Source: Wenzhouxiangella sp. XN201
GTDB taxonomy: Bacteria > Pseudomonadota > Gammaproteobacteria > Xanthomonadales > Wenzhouxiangellaceae
Assembly: GCF_011008905.1 (NCBI RefSeq)
Contig: NZ_JAAIVI010000015.1
Coordinates: 24,436 to 88,435 of the forward strand
Length of the DNA stretch: 64,000 nt
Reading direction: 5' to 3'
Positions 8,580 to 16,590 of the stretch are shown piece by piece. Made by a program: the position numbers and the translations under genes. The notes below the pieces were generated by a model. That model saw only the letters and a list, made by a program, of their open reading frames with translations. It was not told the origin of the DNA and did no database searches. The first letter of the stretch is position 1. Each line of letters begins with the position of its first letter.

Positions 8580-9113
8580 ATGCATGCATTCCTGGCGCTT
8601 TGCTTGTTGCTGTTTTGCGCAACCGATGCCCCGGCGCAATCACCCTACGCCGGTGAGGAGCAGCGCCGCATCAAGTCCCTGTCTCCCGAGCGGATCGAAG
8701 CGCTGGAGGCCGGACACGGCCTCGGTTACGCCAAGGCGGCCGAGCTCAACGGCTACCCGGGACCCAGACACGTGCTCGACTTGGCCGATGAACTCTCGCT
8801 GAGCGAGCGGCAACGGGCCCGGACGCAGGCGTTGTTCGAGTCGATGCAGGCACGCGCTTCCGAACTGGGCCGCGAACTGATTGCGGCCGAGGCCGAACTG
8901 GATCGGGCTTTTGCGGAAAGAAAGATCACGTCCAAGAGGCTGGGTGAACTGCTCGCCGACAGCGCCCGGATCGAGGGCGAGTTGCGTCGCGTCCACCTGC
9001 AGGCTCATCTCGACCAGGTCGAAATGCTCGATGAAGCTCAGGTCGCCGAGTACCTGCGGCTGCGCGGCTACGGAAAGCAGGCGGGCGCCCACAGTCATCA
9101 GCACCAGCATTGA
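8580..9113 (+). CDS. Spy/CpxP-type periplasmic protein with His-rich tail
   Basis: A 177-residue protein with a signal peptide (FLALCLLLFCATDAPAQ). The mature part is nearly all helical and charged, with LSLSERQRARTQALFESMQ resembling the LTxxQ repeats of Spy/CpxP/ZraP periplasmic chaperones and heavy-metal-resistance proteins. It ends in HSHQHQH, a likely Zn/Cu/Ni-binding tail. ATG 8580 follows GGAG. It follows the small hypothetical gene and is 3 bp before the BCCT gene. The role is inferred: envelope stress or metal buffering. Confidence 0.7.
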   Translation: MHAFLALCLLLFCATDAPAQSPYAGEEQRRIKSLSPERIEALEAGHGLGYAKAAELNGYPGPRHVLDLADELSLSERQRARTQALFESMQARASELGRELIAAEAELDRAFAERKITSKRLGELLADSARIEGELRRVHLQAHLDQVEMLDEAQVAEYLRLRGYGKQAGAHSHQHQH

Positions 9114-9116
9114 TCC

Positions 9117-10754
9117 ATGGGACGCTGGCGCGCGATGACCGGGTCTGCCTTCAAGCACCGCCTGGGCCATGCCCCCTGGACGCTGATCGTGTCGCTGACC
9201 GTCATGGCAGCCTTCCTGATCCTGGGTGTGCGCATGCCCGACCAGCTGGCTGCGGGTGCCGAGCAAGTGCTGGAATTCACCACCTCGCACTTCGGCTGGC
9301 TCTACCTGTTCGCCACCACCGGGTTCTTGATTTTCTGCATCGGGGTGGGCTTCAGTGTCTATGGCTCGATTCGCCTGGGCGCGGACGGCGAGGCGCCGGA
9401 ATTTCCCTATCTCACCTGGCTGGGCATGATCTTCTCCGCCGGTATGGGGGTTGGACTGGTGTTCTGGGGTGTGGCCGAGCCGATGAGCCATTTCGTCGAA
9501 TCGCCGCTGGGCAGGGCCGAACCGCGCAGTGCCGAGGCCGCCGGTCTGGCCATGCAGTACTCGTTCTTTCACTGGGGCTTTCACCAGTGGGCCAATTTCG
9601 GCGTCGTCGGTCTGGCCATTGCCTACGCCAGATTCCGCCAGGACCGGCCCGGCCTGATCAGCGAGACCTTCCGCGCCAGCCTGGGTGATCGCGTCGACGG
9701 ACCGGCCGGCTACGGCATCAATACCCTGGCAGTGCTCTCGACGGTGTTCGGCGTGGCCACCACGCTGGGTCTTGGCATCATCCAGATCAATAGCGGTCTC
9801 GACCGGGTTGCGGGCATCTCCTTCGGGCTGGACAACCAGCTGGCCATCCTCGCCGGCATCGCAGTGATCTTCCTGCTCGCCTCGCTGACGCCACTGGAGT
9901 CGGGCATCCGCTGGGTCAGCGATGCCAACATGTTGCTCGCCGCCCTGGTGCTGGTGTTCGTGTTCTTTGCCGGGCCCACCGACTTCATCACGGCGGTGCT
10001 GACCAACGCCATCGGCGACTACTTTTCCAACCTCATCGGCATGAGCCTGGTGATGGAGCCCTACACCGGTGACGACTGGGTCGAGCGCTGGACCATCTTC
10101 TACTGGGCCTGGGGCCTTTCATGGGCGCCGTTCGTGGGCAGCTTCATTGCCCGTATCTCGCGCGGACGAACAGTGCGCGAGTTCGTGCTCGGTGTCATCG
10201 GTGTGCCGGTGTTGCTGAGCATGGTCTGGTTTGCCACCTTCGGGGGTTCCGCGCTGTACTTCGAACTGTTCGAGAACGCCGGGCTGGGGGATGCGGTGCT
10301 CGGGGAAATGAGCTCGGGGCTGTTCGCCATGCTCGACCTGCTGCCGGCCCCTGCCGTGCTCGGGCCGGCCGTGCTGGCGCTGATCGTGCTGTTCGTGATT
10401 ACCTCGGCCAACTCGGCCACTTTCGTGCTGGGCATGTTCACCAGCCGTGGAAAGCTCAACCCGGGGCGGCCGATCCGGCTGATTTGGGGCGTGGTGACCG
10501 TCCTGGTTACCGGCACTCTGCTGGTCAGTGGCGGCCTGGGCGCGTTGCAGACGGTCTCCATCATCGCCGCCTTTCCGTTCATGCTGCTGATGATTTTCAT
10601 GGCCGCTTCCCTGCTGCGCGCCTTCCGCGACGAGCAGCGCCAGAAGGAACTGCACGAAGCGCTCCTGCAGGAGCGAATCCAGCGTCTGCTCGAAGAGCAC
10701 GATGCCGAACGCCAGGACGCCGAAGCACCGGAAGCCGACAACGACCCCATCTAG
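9117..10754 (+). CDS. BCCT-family betaine/carnitine/choline transporter
   Basis: A 545-residue, 12-helix inner-membrane transporter. The family signatures are clear: AGMGVGLVFWGVAEPMSHF near residue 110 (the Gly-rich GMGxG form seen in Na+-coupled members such as BetP, unlike the GMDIG of the antiporter CaiT) and WTIFYWAWGLSWAPFVGSF around 325. A strongly charged C-terminal helix (RDEQRQKELHEALLQERIQR) resembles the osmosensing tails of BetP-like proteins. It probably imports glycine betaine or a related compatible solute under osmotic stress. An alternative start is the ATG at 9135. Confidence 0.92.
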   Translation: MGRWRAMTGSAFKHRLGHAPWTLIVSLTVMAAFLILGVRMPDQLAAGAEQVLEFTTSHFGWLYLFATTGFLIFCIGVGFSVYGSIRLGADGEAPEFPYLTWLGMIFSAGMGVGLVFWGVAEPMSHFVESPLGRAEPRSAEAAGLAMQYSFFHWGFHQWANFGVVGLAIAYARFRQDRPGLISETFRASLGDRVDGPAGYGINTLAVLSTVFGVATTLGLGIIQINSGLDRVAGISFGLDNQLAILAGIAVIFLLASLTPLESGIRWVSDANMLLAALVLVFVFFAGPTDFITAVLTNAIGDYFSNLIGMSLVMEPYTGDDWVERWTIFYWAWGLSWAPFVGSFIARISRGRTVREFVLGVIGVPVLLSMVWFATFGGSALYFELFENAGLGDAVLGEMSSGLFAMLDLLPAPAVLGPAVLALIVLFVITSANSATFVLGMFTSRGKLNPGRPIRLIWGVVTVLVTGTLLVSGGLGALQTVSIIAAFPFMLLMIFMAASLLRAFRDEQRQKELHEALLQERIQRLLEEHDAERQDAEAPEADNDPI

Positions 10755-10872
10755 CTTTTCCTCAGCTAGCCGATCGTCGTGCCGGGATCAGTCCTCGCTC
10801 ATCCCCGGACCTTCAACTTCAATCCAGTCATCGGGCCCCTTCTCGAGTCAGCTCGGGACGATTGCACGGATA

Positions 10873-12396
10873 TCAATGCGAAGGGGTTTGGTCCGTTCCA
10901 GGTCGGCGGATCCGGCCAGCATCGGCCCTGACGCACTCGCCCAGTTCGGTACCATCCACTCGGCCGCTGGCACGCTGATCGTCGATCTCGAAGCTCAGGT
11001 CGGTGGCCTCGAATCGATCGACCGCATCCTCGACGCGGTCGAGCACGAAGATGTGCTCGCCGAAATGCAGGCTCATGTGGGCCGGCCCGATGCGGGCCTC
11101 GACGGCTCCGGCTTCGCATTCGAAGCGGGCGACCTGGTAGGCCGGGGCCCGGTCGGACTCGAGATAGGGCAGGAAGGTCTGAAGCCGGCCCTCGTGGTCG
11201 GCCGGGTCGAGATCGAGCAGGTGGGTCATGAGCGCGTAGACGTCGATGCTGCGCATGGCCGGACTGCGCGCGCCGGGCACGAAACCCGGGCCGCGGGCGA
11301 TGAATATGCCGTGCATTTCGGCCAGGGCCGGGTCCCAGCCGTGCATGCCCCTGGGTGGATTGGGGTTGGCCATGTAGGGCTTGCTCGAGATCAGCCAGCC
11401 CGGGTCGGCTTCGACCAGCACGTCGGGCACGCGATAGTGACTGTCGAAGTGATAGCGATCCGGGATGTCCTCGCGCTGCCAGGCGCGCAGGTGCGGGGCG
11501 TCGGCCAGGGCGGCGACGATTTCCGCGGGTTCCATCTCTCCGGCCCAGATCTGGGCGGCGGGGCCCCAATCGGAGACATGAACCTTCGACAGGTCGATGT
11601 ATTCATCCAGCGCGATCGTTCGTTCGGGGCTGACTTCGGACATGCCGTGGTCGGAGACCAGCAGGATGTTGATCTTGCCGAGCATGTCCATCGCCTCGAG
11701 TTCTTCGAGTAATCGGCCAAGCTGTGTATCGATCTCCTCGGCCGCGGCCAGGGTCGCGGGTGCGGCCGGGCCCGACCCGTGGCCGCGCGAATCGACGCTG
11801 CTGAAATACAGGGTCAGGAAGTCGGGCCGCTCGGCGTCCGGAAGCGCGAGCCAGTCGACGATCTGATCGATGCGTTCCTCGTGCGGAACGCGGCCGTCGT
11901 AGGGCTTGAAGTGGGTTGGCCGGGTGCGGTCGATGATGGCTTCGGAACCGGGCCAGAAATACGTCGCCGCAGTCAGGCCCTGCTGTTCGGCGGTCACCCA
12001 GATCGGCTCGCCGCCGCTGTACCAGAAACCGTCGTTGACGGCCTCGCGGTCGCCGAGCGAGAAGCGAGACTTGCGACGCGGGTCCCAGATGTTGTTGGCG
12101 ACCACGCCGTGCGTACCGGGGTGGCGGCCGGTGACCAGCGTGTAGTGGGTGGCGAAAGTCTTGGTGGGAAAGGCGTGATGCAGGCTGTCGGCGTACAAGC
12201 CTTCCTCGATCAGGCGGTCGACGGTCGGGCTGTCGAACTGCTCGATGTAGTCGTGTCGGAAGCCGTCGATTGAAATCAGCAGCAGGGGCGCCGGAGCTTG
12301 TCCTTCGCGGCTGTCGGAAGCGGTTTGACAGGCAGACAGCAGGATCGCCAGGCCGATGACGGTAGCGAGAACAAGGCGCGGATATTGGACAGACAT
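10873..12396 (-). CDS. Lipoprotein nucleotide pyrophosphatase/phosphodiesterase (NPP family)
   Basis: A 507-residue alkaline-phosphatase-superfamily enzyme with a lipoprotein signal ending LLSAC (Cys23). The metal ligand is in ISIDGFR (D44) and the nucleophile is T80 in FPTKTFATHYTLVTGRHP, exactly the ectonucleotide pyrophosphatase/phosphodiesterase motif. Further ligands lie in VDSRGHG, VSDHGM and GMHGWDP. It likely hydrolyses a phosphodiester or pyrophosphate substrate at the cell surface or in the periplasm. It converges with the BCCT gene, and the 118-bp gap between them shows only a weak CTAGC...GCTAG hairpin. Confidence 0.88.
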   Translation of the reverse strand: MSVQYPRLVLATVIGLAILLSACQTASDSREGQAPAPLLLISIDGFRHDYIEQFDSPTVDRLIEEGLYADSLHHAFPTKTFATHYTLVTGRHPGTHGVVANNIWDPRRKSRFSLGDREAVNDGFWYSGGEPIWVTAEQQGLTAATYFWPGSEAIIDRTRPTHFKPYDGRVPHEERIDQIVDWLALPDAERPDFLTLYFSSVDSRGHGSGPAAPATLAAAEEIDTQLGRLLEELEAMDMLGKINILLVSDHGMSEVSPERTIALDEYIDLSKVHVSDWGPAAQIWAGEMEPAEIVAALADAPHLRAWQREDIPDRYHFDSHYRVPDVLVEADPGWLISSKPYMANPNPPRGMHGWDPALAEMHGIFIARGPGFVPGARSPAMRSIDVYALMTHLLDLDPADHEGRLQTFLPYLESDRAPAYQVARFECEAGAVEARIGPAHMSLHFGEHIFVLDRVEDAVDRFEATDLSFEIDDQRASGRVDGTELGECVRADAGRIRRPGTDQTPSH

Positions 12397-12534
12397 GGCG
12401 TGGACCGAAGCGATGAGGTCAAGCCGCTTATCATACGGGCCGATCGCTGGGCGGCGTGACGGAATTGCATTCCGGTGACGGAATCGCGCCGGATTTTGCG
12501 TTTCTTAGGTCACTCGATAACAAAGGAATGAAAA

Positions 12535-13152
12535 ATGCCGAAGTTTCTGGTTGGATGTCTGGTCGTCATCGTCGTCCTGGTCGGTGTCGGCGGCACCGCA
12601 GGTTACTTCCTGGTCATCAAACCGGGCTGGGAGTTCGCCACCGGCGTGCAGGAGTTCGTGCAGGAGTATGCCGAGCTCAACGAGCAGATCGAGCGTCAGG
12701 ACGACTTCGAGCTGCCCGAGGACGGCGGCATCACGAGTGAGCAGTTCCAGCGCTTTCTCGTGGCCCAGCGTGACATGCGCGAAGCCATGGAGGGTGAACT
12801 CGGCACTCTCAAGGAGCGTTTCGAGTCCATGCAGCAGGAGATCGACGACGAGGAGCGCGACGCCAACATCGGCGAGTTGTTCACCGCCTACCAGGGCCTC
12901 GGTGAACTGTTGATCGAAGCCAAGCGTGTACAGGTGGAAGCGCTCAACCGCTACAACTTCTCCTTGCAGGAATACCTCTACGTGCGCAACCAGACCTACC
13001 GGGCCCTGGGCCAGGAAGTGGCCGTGGCGTCTTTCGGCGACCAGGCGCCGCAGGTGCGCAGCTACACCGTGCCCGACGAGGTGGTCGAAATGGTCTCGCC
13101 CCACCGCGAAGAGCTGATGGAGGGGTACGCTTTCGCGTGGTTTGGAATCTGA
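12535..13152 (+). CDS. Membrane-anchored coiled-coil protein, unknown
   Basis: A 205-residue protein with one N-terminal membrane segment (FLVGCLVVIVVLVGVGGTAGYF) followed by a long, acidic, helix-forming domain rich in E, Q and R (for example ELGTLKERFESMQQEIDDEE), ending in a short mixed segment. A good ribosome site (AAAGGA) precedes ATG 12535. It is divergent from the phosphodiesterase and followed after 118 bp by the AsmA-family gene on the same strand. No family is recognised. It is probably a periplasmic-facing structural protein. Confidence 0.7.
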   Translation: MPKFLVGCLVVIVVLVGVGGTAGYFLVIKPGWEFATGVQEFVQEYAELNEQIERQDDFELPEDGGITSEQFQRFLVAQRDMREAMEGELGTLKERFESMQQEIDDEERDANIGELFTAYQGLGELLIEAKRVQVEALNRYNFSLQEYLYVRNQTYRALGQEVAVASFGDQAPQVRSYTVPDEVVEMVSPHREELMEGYAFAWFGI

Positions 13153-13155
13153 ATA

Positions 13156-13183
13156 GGGACCAGGGACCAGGGTTCAGGGTTCA
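13156..13183. repeat. Tandem heptamer repeat, two variants in pairs
   Basis: Four adjacent 7-mers: GGGACCA twice, then GGGTTCA twice, followed by a partial unit. The array starts a few bases after the coiled-coil gene's stop in a 118-bp intergenic gap. It has no coding role. It could expand or contract by slippage. Confidence 0.7.
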
Positions 13184-13270
13184 GGCAGGCTCGGAGCGGT
13201 GGCAGTAAGGGCGCGGATGTGGAGCATTTGGTAAGCTTCCGGGCAATCGATTCGTTTGGAGGCTTGGCCG

Positions 13271-15397
13271 ATGCTGCGCAAGATCGTTCTGGTGCTGTTC
13301 ATCCTGATCGGGCTGCTCGTGCTGGCGATCGTCAGTGCGGCGCTGCTGGTCGATCCGGACGACTATCGCGAGGAACTGGCGGCCAAGGCGAGTGAGCAAC
13401 TCGGCCGTGAAGTCCGGCTCGAGGGACCGATCGATCTGAAGTACTTCCCCTGGCTGGCTCTGGATATCCGCGACGTTTCGGTGGGTAATCCGCCGGGCCT
13501 CGAGGACGCACCCGACCTGGCCGAGATTCGTCGTGCCACCGCGTCGATTCGCGTCTGGCCGCTGCTGCGTGGCGAGCTGGAAGTCGGAGCGATCGGTATT
13601 GAGGAGGCGGCCATCAACCTGGTCAGCTCGCGCGGGGGGCGGTCCAACCTGGAGGGCCTTTTCGAAGCATCACAAACCGACCGGGCCGCGGACGAGCCGA
13701 CCGACCTGAGCGGACTGCAGACCGGGGCGGTGAGTTTCGACAATGTCGTGCTCAGCCTGATCGACCTGGCCGAGGATTCGCGCACCGATATCCGGCTCGA
13801 TTCGATGCGGCTCGACCCCTTCGCCGCCGGCCGCGAAGTCGGCGTGTCGTTTTCCGGTGCGATCAGCAGCGGTGACGGCGAGACGCAGCTGGTGCTGTCG
13901 CTCGACGGCGATCTGCGCGTTGCCGCCGACTTGAGCGAAATTGCCCTGTCGAACTGGCACCTGGACTATGAACTGCCGGCGGGCGAGGCCACGGGCCAGG
14001 CCAGCGGCAGTCTCCGACTGCGCCCCGAAGCGACGCCGGTCAGCCTTGAGTTGACTGACTTCGAGGGCGCGCTGGCCATGGCCGGCCTGGAGTTGACGCT
14101 GAGCGCCGACGAAACCATCCGTGCCGTGCTGGGTGAGTCGACGCGCGTCGAGTTGCCCGCGGCCCGGCTTGGACTCGATGGGCAGGAGCTGGAGCTCGAC
14201 GGCGAGGCCGAGTTGGGTGAGCGCCTGATCGCCCGACTGTCGGTTTCCGGCGATCGGCTGGACCTGACCCGGCTGACGGCCGGCGGACCGGGCGATGGCG
14301 GGGAGACCGATGCGGAATCGGCCGGTGGGCCGAAGGATTCTGCGTTTGAGTTCCTCGAGTTGTCGTTTGCGCTCGAGCTCGGTGAGCTGGTGCTGGCCGA
14401 GGGCATGACGCTGACCGAAGTGAGCGCACGCAGCCGGCTCAGCAATGGGCTGCTGACCCTGGATCCGCTCACTGCCCGGCTGTTCGGCGGCCGTTTCGAG
14501 GGCAGTGCCCGGGTCGATTTCACTCAGCAACCACCTGAAGTGATCCTCACGCCCAGCCTGTCGGGCATCCGCGTCGGGCAACTGGCCGCGCTGTTGACCG
14601 GGCAGTCGCCGGTCGACGGTGAGGGCGAGATGAGCCTCGATGTCCGTTTCCGCGGATTCGAACCGCAGCAAATGCTCGGCTCGCTCAACGGCAACGGCGA
14701 TTTCGCCATCGCCGAGGGCGTGCTGCAGGGCATCGACCTCGAGGCCCTGATCGAACAGGAATTGACCACCGACAACCTCGCCAGCATCTCGCGGGCTTTC
14801 GGCGGCGAGACCCGCTTCAACACCCTCAGCGGTGGACTGAGCATCGAGGGCGGCGTGGTCGAGCTGCCCGATCTGAACATGGCGGCGGCCGGCTACGCGG
14901 CCAGCGGTAGCGGTCGCATCGACCTGGCCGCCGGTGAGGTCGATTACCGCCTCGATCTCGATCTCGGCGAAGAATTGACCGCGCGTTTGCCGCGCGCTCT
15001 GCGCCGGGCCACCGAAGGCCGTATTCCCTTGGCGATCAGCGGTGAGCTCATGCGGCCGACGGTGACGGTTGATTTGGCCTCGATCGCCGAGAAGGCGGTG
15101 CGTGACGAAGTCGGCAGGCGGCTGCTCGAAGCGCTCGAATCCGATGACGATGATGATCCGGAACCTGAAGCGGACTCCGCGGGCGAGGCGGAGGTGGATG
15201 AGATCGACGGCGAGGCAGCCGAAGACGAAGCGGATGACAGCAGCACCGAGCGGCGCGAGGCTCGCCGGAACCTGCTGCGGGACCTGATGGGCTCCGATCG
15301 GGACGAGGACGAAGAAAGCGAGGATGCCTCAACCGGTGAGGAAGAACAGTCCGAAGAAGTCGAACCCGACGAGCCACCGCTGGTTCTGATCAGATAG
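13271..15397 (+). CDS. AsmA-family envelope protein with acidic tail
   Basis: A 708-residue protein with an N-terminal membrane anchor (IVLVLFILIGLLVLAIVSAALLV) followed by the AsmA opening DPDDYREELAAKASEQLGREV and DIRDVSVGNPPG, then a long beta-rich repeat region. The AsmA C-terminal part is present (GVVELPDLNMAAAGYAASGSG, VDYRLDLDL). AsmA-like proteins bridge the periplasm and are linked to phospholipid transport to the outer membrane. The last ~90 residues are an unusual, almost entirely acidic extension. ATG 13271 is preferred to 13256. The gene converges with the ketoreductase, 9 bp apart. Confidence 0.87.
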   Translation: MLRKIVLVLFILIGLLVLAIVSAALLVDPDDYREELAAKASEQLGREVRLEGPIDLKYFPWLALDIRDVSVGNPPGLEDAPDLAEIRRATASIRVWPLLRGELEVGAIGIEEAAINLVSSRGGRSNLEGLFEASQTDRAADEPTDLSGLQTGAVSFDNVVLSLIDLAEDSRTDIRLDSMRLDPFAAGREVGVSFSGAISSGDGETQLVLSLDGDLRVAADLSEIALSNWHLDYELPAGEATGQASGSLRLRPEATPVSLELTDFEGALAMAGLELTLSADETIRAVLGESTRVELPAARLGLDGQELELDGEAELGERLIARLSVSGDRLDLTRLTAGGPGDGGETDAESAGGPKDSAFEFLELSFALELGELVLAEGMTLTEVSARSRLSNGLLTLDPLTARLFGGRFEGSARVDFTQQPPEVILTPSLSGIRVGQLAALLTGQSPVDGEGEMSLDVRFRGFEPQQMLGSLNGNGDFAIAEGVLQGIDLEALIEQELTTDNLASISRAFGGETRFNTLSGGLSIEGGVVELPDLNMAAAGYAASGSGRIDLAAGEVDYRLDLDLGEELTARLPRALRRATEGRIPLAISGELMRPTVTVDLASIAEKAVRDEVGRRLLEALESDDDDDPEPEADSAGEAEVDEIDGEAAEDEADDSSTERREARRNLLRDLMGSDRDEDEESEDASTGEEEQSEEVEPDEPPLVLIR

Positions 15398-15406
15398 GCG
15401 CCTGTC

Positions 15407-16162
15407 CTATCCTGGCGCCATACCGCCATCGACGCCAATGACCTGCCCGTTGATGTAGGCGGCCGCGTCCGAGCACAGGAAAGCTGCCAGCGCCGCCACG
15501 TCTTCAGGCCGGCCGAATCGCCCGGCCGGAATGGCGGCCAGCAGCGCGTCGCGGTCGAGTTCGCCGAGCATGCCGGTGTCGATCACCCCGGGGGCGATCA
15601 CGTTGGCGGCCACACCCCGGTTGGCCATCTCGCGCGCGAGCGATGCGACGGCGCCATGCAGGCCGGCCTTGGCGGCGGCATAGTTGACCTGGCCGCGGTT
15701 GCCGAGACGCGCTGCCACGCTCGAGATCGCGATCACCCGGCCCCAGCGCAGACGCGCCATGCCCAGCAACGCCGGCTGCACCACGCTGTAGAAGCCACCG
15801 AGATTGATGTCGACCACGCGCTGCCACTGTTCCGGCGACATCCCCGCCATGGGCGCATCATCGTGGATCCCGGCATTGTGCACGATGACGCCCAGCGGTC
15901 CGGCTTCGACCAGGTCGGCCACGGTCGCCCGCGCCTGTTCGCCATCGGCGAGATCGAAACAGACGGTTTCGGCGCTGCCGCCGGCGGCAGTGATGGTCTC
16001 GACGACCCGCTCGGCGCGTTCGATGCCACGGGCGGCGTGTACGAGAACGTGCAGTCCGTCGGCGGCCAGGGCGTGGCAGATGGCCGCGCCGATTTCCCCG
16101 GAACCACCGGTGACCAGGGCGCGGCAATCCGCCGGGCGTTGGGCCGGGCGACGCCGGCTCAT
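15407..16162 (-). CDS. 3-oxoacyl-ACP reductase, FabG-like (aryl polyene cluster)
   Basis: A 251-residue short-chain dehydrogenase with TGGSGEIG cofactor loop (residues 18-25), NAG motif, catalytic Ser in ISSVAARLG, and Y161-x-x-x-K165 in NYAAAKAGL. The C-terminus GQVIGVDGGM is typical of FabG. Last gene of a nine-gene minus-strand block; it overlaps the preceding dehydratase by 4 nt. The role is reduction of the beta-ketoacyl-ACP intermediates during polyene chain extension. Confidence 0.9.
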   Translation of the reverse strand: MSRRRPAQRPADCRALVTGGSGEIGAAICHALAADGLHVLVHAARGIERAERVVETITAAGGSAETVCFDLADGEQARATVADLVEAGPLGVIVHNAGIHDDAPMAGMSPEQWQRVVDINLGGFYSVVQPALLGMARLRWGRVIAISSVAARLGNRGQVNYAAAKAGLHGAVASLAREMANRGVAANVIAPGVIDTGMLGELDRDALLAAIPAGRFGRPEDVAALAAFLCSDAAAYINGQVIGVDGGMAPG

Positions 16163-16590
16163 GGCGCGGATCCGGTTTCGGGGAACATGATGGTGGCCCG
16201 CCCGCGCGCGAGCATGCGCTCCTTGCTGGATACGCTGAAGCGATAGGATTCGCCGACTGCCGTGCCGCCCAGGCGCTCGGCGTGGATCGTCAGTTCGGTC
16301 GCCTCGTCCAGGGTCGCGCAGGCCAGGTTGAGTTCGGGCAGGGCCACCAGCCGGCCCGGTCGCAGCGGTGCATCGCCGCCGAGCAGACTGCCGTGCACGG
16401 CCGTGGCCTGGGCACCGTACTCGGCCAGCGCCGTGGCCGGTAGACGCCCGTTCCGGGCCAGAGGATGCTCGTCGATCGGGCCGGTGTTTGCCCGGCAGAT
16501 GATGTGCGACTCGCCGTGTTCGAGCACCGATTCGATCAGCACCATGGCACCGGCATGCGGCAGGCGTTCGGCAATGGGCGTTTCGCTCAC
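16159..16590 (-). CDS. Hotdog-fold 3-hydroxyacyl-ACP dehydratase, ApeP-like
   Basis: A 143-residue hotdog-fold protein with ERLPHAGAMVLIESVLEH, the FabZ/ApeP-type opening. The GTG at 16590 overlaps the exporter's stop as GTGA, which suggests translational coupling. An ATG at 16620 would add ten residues overlapping the exporter. It is expected to remove water from 3-hydroxyacyl-ACP during aryl polyene assembly, paired with the FabG-like reductase. The cluster has a second, shorter hotdog gene at 20278-20583. Confidence 0.8.
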   Translation of the reverse strand: MSETPIAERLPHAGAMVLIESVLEHGESHIICRANTGPIDEHPLARNGRLPATALAEYGAQATAVHGSLLGGDAPLRPGRLVALPELNLACATLDEATELTIHAERLGGTAVGESYRFSVSSKERMLARGRATIMFPETGSAP

